The position numbers and the translations under genes were made by a program. From positions 57,308,501 through 57,372,500 of the forward strand of contig CM032232.1 in assembly GCA_019009955.1 (NCBI GenBank): DNA of 64,000 nucleotides. The letters run 5' to 3'. Origin of the DNA: Riptortus pedestris. Lineage: Eukaryota; Arthropoda; Insecta; Hemiptera; Alydidae. Below are positions 49,601 through 60,100 of the stretch, one piece after another. The notes beneath the pieces were generated by a model. It made no database searches, had not been told where the DNA came from, and was given only the letters and a program-made list of their open reading frames with translations. Each line of letters opens with the position of its first letter. Within the stretch, counting starts at the first letter, position 1.

Positions 49601-51443
49601 ATAGGTAAGTATGTTCAATATATAGTCTTGTGGGGACAACTTGGTCCCTTCTTGAATCTAAGTACTGCATCGTATATCAATTCATTTTATTTCCAATAGT
49701 TTGTTGTCATTAAGTAACCAGTGTTCTTGTGTTAGACTTTGAGGATTTTAGTATGTATGGTCTGATGGTGTTAGCACAGTTTTGTAGTAGTAATAATTTC
49801 GAACACATTATTCTATCCATTTTGGAGGTGCTGGATGGTGAGGGAAGATGGTCACAAATAAGAATCAACACCAAAAGAGCTTTGACTTAGTTATTCACAG
49901 TTCTTTCTTCTAAGCGACAGAGTGCATGCTTAATCATGATTCTTACATGTGAAAATGGCTCTATCTAGTTTATTATTACTATTTATTTATTAACGTCTAC
50001 TTTTTGCAACTAAGGCTAATTGGGATGGTTATCTACAGGTTATCACCCTTTCCTAGCCAGGGCGGGACTAAGGATTTTATTTAATGGATTCCGTCACTAA
50101 ATAAATTCCTATTGCCCAGGCAGGAATCGAACTCGCCACTCTAAGTTTACCATGTGAGATAAAGGTCAATGCTTTAACTCACATGGCTAACCTGAGTCCT
50201 TAGTTTATTAAGGCCAATGTGTTAATATTCTTATAATATACTTATATATATTCTTATATATATATATATATATTCTTTAATATGCGTTAAAATATTCTTC
50301 TTAACGCTGTATAAACCATGGAGCTTAAGTTAATCATGTGAGATAAGGCATAGTTTATTAAGACCAATGCCTTATCTCACATGGTTAACTTCAGCTCCAT
50401 GGTTTATGCAGCGTTAAGTAAATATTTTTTAAAAAATATATTTATAACTAGTTTTTACCTCATCTTCGACTGGTACAGAATGGACTAAAGGCGGTGGTCG
50501 ATGAGGAGTGAGATCTCTGGTGGGGTTTGGAGTGAAGTTGCCAGGCTGCTGCTGGAGTTGCTGTGAAGAGGGAGGCTGCTGCTGGGGCTGGACTCCAGGT
50601 GTAGTACTATTGTGGTAAGGGGGGGACGGGCTAGGCTGCAGGCTGGGCTCTGGGCTCTGCGGGAACTCCCCCCAGTCCCCACCAGCCCCCCCGCCGCTAT
50701 CCTTGTACACCACGTAAGGAGCTCCAGTATCTGTGACAAAAAGCAAAATAAAAAAATTAGGCAGGAATTAAACTGGAGTTTAAATTTAAGCTGAAAATAA
50801 GCTGTGTATTGTAGCAATAAGTTAAAAATGTCCGTCCCACAGGGGCTGTGTAAATGTTCAATGAGAAAAATATTTGGTAGTGCTTCATAATATAACAACT
50901 TAATGTTAATATGGCATGAGTTGGAGTGGGGGTTTACTAGGGGGCAAAAACTAATAAATGCTACTAATAAAATATCTCGGTTAATAATCAAGATAGTGAC
51001 AAAAACATCCGTCAGGCAAGGCTGCGTAAACTAAGCAGATTTTCCACGTGTGCCACGTATTTGCATTTATCTCAAAAGTTCAATGGGAACAATATTTGGT
51101 ATTTATACTTTAAATAGTGTGCTTTATTATATAACAGCTTATTGCTAATATACCATGAATAGGAAGGGGATTTACTGAAGGCCTAAATCTATAAAATGCA
51201 AATATCTCGGTTAATAATCAAGATAGTGAAAATACGTACATTATATTTGTAATTAGATTGGTTCTACAGAATTTTTCGATCTGACTCATAATAACGGAGA
51301 TATTTCGAATTTTTGAAATTCCCCCCCTACCTCTGGTCCGATTTCAGCCATTAACGAACTTGATCTTTATTTTTATATGAAACGATTAAATATCGAGTTT
51401 CGTAACGATTAAGCCAAAATTGCGACCGCTAGAGCGTTAACAG

Positions 51444-51502
<59 letters not shown>

Positions 51503-52229
51503 AACAAAATAAGCTGCCCTCTTTCTGAGGGTACCTGTGTGGTCAGCCTCCTAATCTGCCAATTTCTTGGTAATGATGTTTTGTTTTTTTAAATTTTGAT
51601 TAAATTTTAAATGAAAATTTGGAATAAATTGAATGCGTGCAGATTAGGGGGGTATCTCAGGTGAGAGTGCAGCTTAACTTTATCATCTTTATTTGTTGTT
51701 TAAATGGTGATTGACGATTCTTATCGATGATTTTAGGATAAGTGTCGATAACTCCTTCAAACCATCTTTTGTCAGCCCATGGTCTTTTAATGTCTTCACC
51801 GTTTTTTGGTGGAGGACTCCTCTTGAGCCGAATAGTAGTCCCATAACCTCCCAATCTTGTATTTGATATTATTTTGAGAAATACGGGCAGCACGGTTCAT
51901 ATATTGATTTTTTCTCTTGATCCACCTCGTCAGCTTGATTTTTGTGCATCTCAAAACGGACAGTAGGATCTAGTATGAGGCCTTTTTTTTCATTTTTCAT
52001 TATGGCTACTATGTCCGCTCTTCTTGGAGTGCCGTCTGACGAATTACAAGTCATCTCTTCAAATATATCCCAATCGGGGTGCTTCTTTTTCAAGAGGTGA
52101 GCAATATGAGTCCGGACTTTATGATGTCGAGAATTGCGCATCTGCTCGCCCCATTGGCAGGAACCTAGGACATGGGGAAGGGTTTCAATCTCACTGCAAT
52201 GCCTACAGTGGGCGTTTCCTAGGTTCCTT

Positions 52230-52294
<65 letters not shown>

Positions 52295-53827
52295 TTGAAC
52301 AGATTTTATTTTTGTCAACGCGTGGATAGGATAGATGAAAATTTGAAAACATTTTTTGAAGATTGCATGAGTACAACCCCAATAGTGATTCCCCTCAAAC
52401 CCCCCCCCCCATCTGCCTTTAAGGAAGAAGGTAATTTTACACTGAAATCAAGATATTTCCGCTAACTCAGTGACCTGAGAGTTTATATGCTATAATCCTA
52501 TTTAAAATTCACCACTGTTTTTTCGTCTTAATCCAAACTTCTCAGTTTCGTGTTTTTATTGTGTTCATTTAGAGTTAAGTGACAAATAATCAATGAGTAA
52601 GATGGTGCTGATTAAATGAAAGAGTTTCCAGAAGGAAGACAACTGATGAAAGAATAATAGAACATCAATATTGTGGCACGTGGCTGAGTCTTAAAGGCAA
52701 ACATCAAAGCGCACGAACACGATCTTGATAAAAAGTCCGTCATGTAGGGGATGCGAAAACTAAGATTTCCCACCTCTTGGTATAAAACACTTGAGATCTC
52801 ATTTAATGTGTTGAGTATTAATAGTTTATCAAGATTGGTTATAAATAATTTTCTAGATAATTTGAATTTTTGGAGTTACGAAAAGATGCATAGAACAACA
52901 ATTGTAGAACACCAATAGTTTAACAAGATTGGTTCTATAAAATATTACGATCCATCTGGAAATAAAAGAGATATTTTGAATTTTCGAGTTCCCTCCTCAT
53001 CTAAACTCCTACTACTATTTTATGTGCGATTTCAGCCAATAACAAATATGATCTTTAGTGGTGACTGAAACGGTTATATGCCGGGTATGGTTTAGACCAA
53101 ATAAAAATTTCTGAGTCAAGAACTTAAAATCATAATTAAACGAATTTACTGGTATCTCTTATAAAAAGTCCGTCACGCAGGGGCTGCGTAAACTAAGCAG
53201 ATTTCCCCTGTGAAGTTTTACAATAGAGAAATCTGCATACTGGTAACACAATACCGCCGTGGTTAGATAATGAGAAATCTTTCAGTTAATTAAAATAAAT
53301 TCCCAACTGAAACGGCTTCTGAATTGTAAAAATAATTTATATTTTAATAACTCAAATTTTAGTAGTTCAAGAACTAAAGAAGGGGGGGGCGGATGAACAG
53401 AACGTATTTGCATAAATCTCACAAAGTAACGAAGGTAAGGTAAGGTTAGAAACGACAGGCAAGGTTAGAAGAAGCTTCCACCTGAGCCGAGAAATGACGA
53501 AGATGGCCGACGTAATCCGAACTATACCCGACCACGGACTTCATAAAAATGCAAATATCTCGGTTAATATTCAAGATAGAGAATAAATGTATATAACAAT
53601 ATTTATAGTAAATTTAATTTGCAATAAGATTGGTTCTATACAATGTTTCGATCCGATGCATAATAACGGAGATATTTTGAATTTTCGAAAATCCCCCCCT
53701 CTAAACCCCCCTTCCTCTGGTCCGATTTCAGCCATTAACGAACTTGATCTGTCTTTTTACATGAAACGGTTAAATATCGAGTTTCGTAACGATCAAACAA
53801 AAATTGCGACCGCTAGAGCGTTAACAG

Positions 53828-53895
<68 letters not shown>

Positions 53896-54833
53896 GAACG
53901 GACCTCATTTTCGTCATCTCCTGGGTAGGATCGATGGACATTTGAGGAAAATTTTCGAAAATCGCGTCATGAGTACGACCTCAATAGCTGATTTCCCTTA
54001 AGGGAAATCTGCTAAAACACTTGAGATCTAATGTATAGAATAACAAATAATGTTTTGAGTATCAATAGTTTAGACAAGATTGGTTATAAATAATTTTTTT
54101 GGATAATTTAAATTTTTGGAGTTACGAAAATATCCATAGACCAACAATTGTAGAAAATCAATAGTTTAACAAGATTGGTTTTATAAAATGTTACGATCCG
54201 ACTCGTTATGAAAGAGATATTTTGAATTTTCGAGTTCCCTCCTCGTCTAAACTCCTACTATTTTTTACGTGCTATTTCAGCCAATAACAAATATGATCTT
54301 TAGTGGAGACTGAAACGGTTATATGCCGGGTATAGTTTAGACCCAATAAACATTTCTGAGACAAGAACTTAAAATCTTAATTGATGACGTCATTCCACAA
54401 CGAATTTGCTTGTATCTCGTATAAAAATGATCTCTTGAAAACTTAATTTCTTATTTAAGCTTAGAATAATGTGGTTGATATAAAATCTTGTTAATATGGA
54501 ATTAGTAGGAATGAGGGGTTTACTGAAGGCTGAAAACTAGAAAATCTAAATATTTAGCTTAATATTGATGATAGACAAAATATGTATAACAACATAAATA
54601 CATATGTGTAACAACATTTATAGGTAATTTAATTTGCAATAAGATTGGTTCTATACAATTTTCCGATACGACTTATTATCCAGAGATATTTCAAATTTTC
54701 GAACTTTCCGCCTCCCCTGTCAAATTTCAGCCGTTAATGGACTTCATCTTTAGTTTTACATGAAACGCTTTAACTATCGAGTTTGGCAACGATATGGCAG
54801 AAATAGCGACCTTTAGAGTGCTAACAGGCAATC

Positions 54834-54878
<45 letters not shown>

Positions 54879-56905
54879 AACGGACCTCATTTGGTTATCT
54901 CCTAGGTAGGATCGATGAATATTTGATGAAGTTTTTTGAAAATCGCGTCATGTGTACAACCTCAATAGCTGATTTCCTTTAATCTGCTAAAATGTCCGTC
55001 ACGCAGAGGCTGCGTAAACTAAGCAGATTTCCCATGTGAAGTTTTACAATAGAGAAATCTACATACTGGTAACATTTAACACCACCGTGAGCAAATACAA
55101 ACAGTAATGAGAAATCTTTCAGTTAATTTTAATTAGCTCCCAACGGGAACGGCTTCCAAATTATAAACAAATAGGTTTGCCAACCACTCAGAGCTGAACA
55201 GATAGATAGACATATTCTTCACTGGAAAGTAAAACAATTACTGATATATATCTGAATATAACATATTAACTTTATTTCAAACTATTTACTATATCTAGTA
55301 CTGCAATTTATAATGAATCAGAATAATTTATATTTTAATAACTCAAATTTAGCTAGTCTAAGAACCAAAGAAGGAGAGGGGGATCAACAGAACGTATTTG
55401 CTTATATCTCACAAAGTAAAACTAATTTCATGAGAGCTGCCAGTTACGGAAACGGCCGAACTCTTTTTCGGCGGAATCTCACGAACAAAACTGACAGTAG
55501 CCGATCTCATCTCGTCCGTTATCCCCCCAAACTTAATAAAAATGCAAATATCTCAGTTAATATTCAAGATAGAGAATAAATGTATAAAAACAATATTTAT
55601 AGTGAACTTAATTTGCAATAAGATTGGTTCTATATAAGTTTTCGATCCGACGTGTAGTAACGGAGATATTTCGAATTTCCGAAAATCCTCCCCTCTAAAC
55701 CCCCCCCCCTCCTCCCACTGGTCCGATTTCAGCCATTAACGAAATTGATCTTTCTTTTTGCATAAAACGATTAAATATCGACTTTGGTAATGATCAAACG
55801 AAAATTGCTAGCGGTCGCAATCTGCTAAAAAATTCAGAATTCTAGTACGTAAAAACTTAATAGAGTCTGTTACATCTAACATATTTGTATGTATCTCACA
55901 TGCAAAAAGTAAAAGTGTAATGAAACACAATATTTGTTTTTAGTTTGGAAGAAGACATGTCCCGATATTTTGGCTTATTGTGAACGTGAGATGAGTGAGA
56001 AGTGGGAGCTTACTGATGGTCTCAAAACAAGAAAATTCAAATAACTTTGCATAATATTCGAGATGCCTAGAACGTGCATAGAACAGCATATAAGGAAACT
56101 TGAAGTTGAAACGCTTGAATGTAAAATTTGGCAACCATAAAACCAAATTTATGACTACTTACAAAGATCTTACATATAACTTTGAACGGATTTTAACATA
56201 TTTCACTAAAGGAAAATCTGCTATTGATGTTGTACTCTTGGCGCGATTTTCAAAGATGTCCTTTAATGTTCATAGATCACACCAAGGAGATGACGAAAAT
56301 GAGGCTTTTCAGAATGATATGTTCGCAATTGTTGTGTGATCCAAACGGAACTCGACGTATATGGGTTTTATGAAAAACTAAAGATCAGATCAGTTAATGG
56401 CTGAAATAACTCGGGAAAACGGGAATTGAAAAAAGTCCGTCACGCTGGGGCTGCGTTAACTAAGCAGATTTCCCAGGTGCGCCACGTATTTGCATTTATC
56501 TCAAAACTTAAAAGTTCAATGAGAACAATATTTGGTATTTAAGCTTCAAATAAAGTGCTTCATAATATAATAGAATATTGAAAATATGAGATGAGTAGGA
56601 GTGGGAGTTTACTGAAGACCGAAAACTAAAAAATGCAAATATCTCAGTAAATAAGTGAAACAATGTACACAACAGCATTTATAGAACATTACATTTGCAA
56701 TAAAATTGGTTCTATACAATATTTCGATCCGACGCATAATAACGGAGATATTAAGAATTTTCGAAATTCTCCCCCTCTAAACCCCCCTCTCCTCCTGGTT
56801 CGATTTCAGCCATTAACGAACTTGGTCTTTCTTTTTGTATAAAATGATTATATATCAAGTTTGGTAACGATAAAATAAAAATTGCGACCGCTAGAGCAGT
56901 AACAG

Positions 56906-56971
<66 letters not shown>

Positions 56972-57134
56972 TTTTGAACGGACCTCATTTTCGTCATCTC
57001 CTGGGTAGGATCGATGGACATTTGAAGAAAAAATTCGAAAATCGCGTCATGAGTACAAACTCAATAGCTGATTTCCCTTAAGGGAAATCTGCTAAAAGGG
57101 GGGGGGTGGGAATTGGGAAAGGATATCCGTTCAA

Positions 57135-57184
<50 letters not shown>

Positions 57185-60100
57185 GTCTGCTATCGTTCTA
57201 GCGGTCCCAAGTTTTATTTTTTGATCGTTACTAAACTCGATATATAAGGGTGTCAAGCAAAACTTAAGATTAGTTCGTTATTGGCTGAAATCGCACTAGT
57301 GGGAGGGGAGGTTTAGAGGGGAGGAGTTTCAAAAATTCCATATATCTCTTTTATCATATGTCTGATCGAAAATTCGTATAGAACCAATCTTATTACTAAT
57401 TAAGTCTTTACTAGATGGCACACATGCAAATACGTTGTTTGATAGCGTCGTCAAACAAGATATTAATTCTTACCTAAAAAATGTTTATTTAATATTTACG
57501 ATACTCGATATTTTTGTCTTTATTTAACTATTTCTTGAAAAAATAAAAATTATATTGGTTAATGTCTGAAACCGAGGGGGAGTAGATCAGACAATTCCAA
57601 ATTTTTCCGTTATTAAGAATCAATTAAAAAAATATTTCAAAACCAATCTAATTGAAAATTTAATTTTCACATTTTTCTGTAATTCAAATATTAACCTATT
57701 TATTTGTATTCCTAGGGGAGAGTAGGGTAAAAGCGGGTAGTCGGAGCAAACCGGGTACCTCCTCATAGCCGTTGTGTGTACTGCAGTCGGGCTGATAACG
57801 AAGGAACTAGGGTCCACCTTTGAAGAAGATGCAGCGGTCATTACGCCAAATTGTTAGTCGTGCTTGTTTTGTGTCAGTGACAATAATTCAATTTTCGTGG
57901 AACCTGCTTATGATTTTGGTAGAAAAGGTTTTTGATTGTACTGCGCTCCTATTCCAATTAGAATACAGGCATGTAGTTTTCTTAGTACAAGTTTTAATTA
58001 CCTTTATTTTAGCACTAAGTAATTGTCTTTAGCGTTTGGTATGCCCGAATGACGCAATGTTTTATTTAAACTTTACGCGCGGGGTAAAACCGGGTAGCAG
58101 CTATGCCACGATTCTCGAAACATGAAAAGTATAATTTTACCTAATTTTGTTTAATTATTTCACTGTAAAAGCATGTATAATGACAAACAATATGATAAAT
58201 CTTGCAACTATGAATTTACTTTTTGAAATATATAATTGTTTTGAAATAGCTAAAAAGATTAATGTTGTTATTTGTTTATATTTTTACTTTATTTTTTTGT
58301 ATTGTTCCCAAAAGGGGGGTTTGTTTTAATGCATCAAACAACATTTTTTATTTAAAAAAAAACCCATTAATTTGATTAAAAATCTACATTTTTATTTTCC
58401 CATAAGAAAAACATATGTACCCGGTTTTATCTTACTAGTGGGGTAAAACCGGGCAAAATGACTTTTTACAAAAAAAGTAGGGTAAAACTTCTTTAAAAAT
58501 TTAGATTTTGTTTTTGAAACTGTAGTTACGTTAACAGATAAGTAGACTTTATTTCAACAAAACTTTACTTATTTGTGGTAAAAATTGTGGTTTCTGGAAG
58601 CCTTCAAACCTTAGCTACCCGGTTTTACCCCACTTTCCCCTACTTACTTGTAATCGTGAAAATTTTCCATTTTCCGATTTCAATATAATTATCCGTTTGA
58701 CCTTCCCTGGGCCCATTTTTATTAGTTTCGTCTGAACGTAATTCGCATAACTATTTTTAGAAAATTGAAATTTCATATTAAGAAAGGGTGTACAGAATAG
58801 TTGTGTACGTCCCTTTTCATTGAAAATTGTCTAAAGGGGGGGGGGTGTAAATAAAAACGTCCTACTAGCCAAACGTGTAAATGTAACGGTATACGACAAT
58901 TTAAAATAAATTTATTTTAACATGTTTACTATCCTACTAATTTGAAACATAATTTCTTTTTTTTGGCAAGAAATTTGTTTATTCTGTTTGCAATTTCTAC
59001 TACAGTCCGGGGTCGTCACAATTGAAATTATGAAGAATGAAGCCTTCTTGCTCAAAAATTTTCATAACAAATGATCCCCTCATATTGTGGACCTAAAAGT
59101 TATATAATTGTAATATTGTATATAACAGGACGTTTTTGTAAATTTGGTTTTCATATAATGAAGAAGTCTAGAAATCTAATTCAAAGGAGATAAGACAGAC
59201 AGCTTTATGACAATCTGTACATAAAGTCCGTCTCGCATGGGTTGCGTAAACTAAGCAGATTTCCCACAAAATATTGATCTCATCTCAGCACATCTTTATA
59301 TTTATAAGTAAAAATACAATGGGTAGAATTGAGGGTTTATTGAAGTCTGAAAAGAAGAGAGTACGAATAACTCGCTTAATATTTCAGCTATGAAAAAATG
59401 TATAGAACAAGAATTGTAGGGCATCAATAGATTAACAAGATTGGTTCTATAACATTTCATGACCCGCTCATAATACCGTAGATATTATGAATTTTCGAAT
59501 CCCCCATCTAACCCTACCCACACTATTACTGGTACGATTTCAGCCACTAATAACGATGAACTTTAGTGTTGAATGAAACTATTAAATAAACATATGGACT
59601 AAATAACCATTTTGGAGCACAGAACGTATCGATTGATGGACCATGAGTACAACCTCAATATATGATTTCCCTTGAGGGAAATCTGCTAAAATACCCTTCA
59701 GCTGTGGGACGATTAACCCATTTATCTTACTTACCCCAAAACTTAAATATTAATTCGCGTTCATGTCTGGCCATGATTAGGTAGGTACTAATACCTCCGA
59801 CTCCTTGTTTTATTTTACTTGTTACGACCGTTTTATTTCTCCTGAAATATTCATAATTCTTAAATAGTCGTAAAGCTCTTAAAATACTCGCACTGAAGAC
59901 TTAGCTGAGTATAACTTTTCTTCAGAAGGATTACAATACACAACTGCAGTCATTGGTAAGTATATTTATTGATTATTAAAAGCTAATTATAATAATTAGA
60001 ACTTTTGATTTTAATTTTAGTGCATTATTATTTTATTATGTGCATAGGAAGTCAATTCTTTACTTTATACTTACTTTATTTTTCATTAAAAAATAAAATA

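Noticed and set aside
50485..50991. 168-codon - strand ORF overlapping the Pro-rich exon
   Set aside because: It is in a different frame from the one that joins the neighbouring zinc-finger exons and runs through the acceptor into intron sequence.
57820..58032. 70-codon hydrophobic ORF in the TIR element
   Set aside because: No resemblance to any transposase; likely chance in AT-rich DNA.
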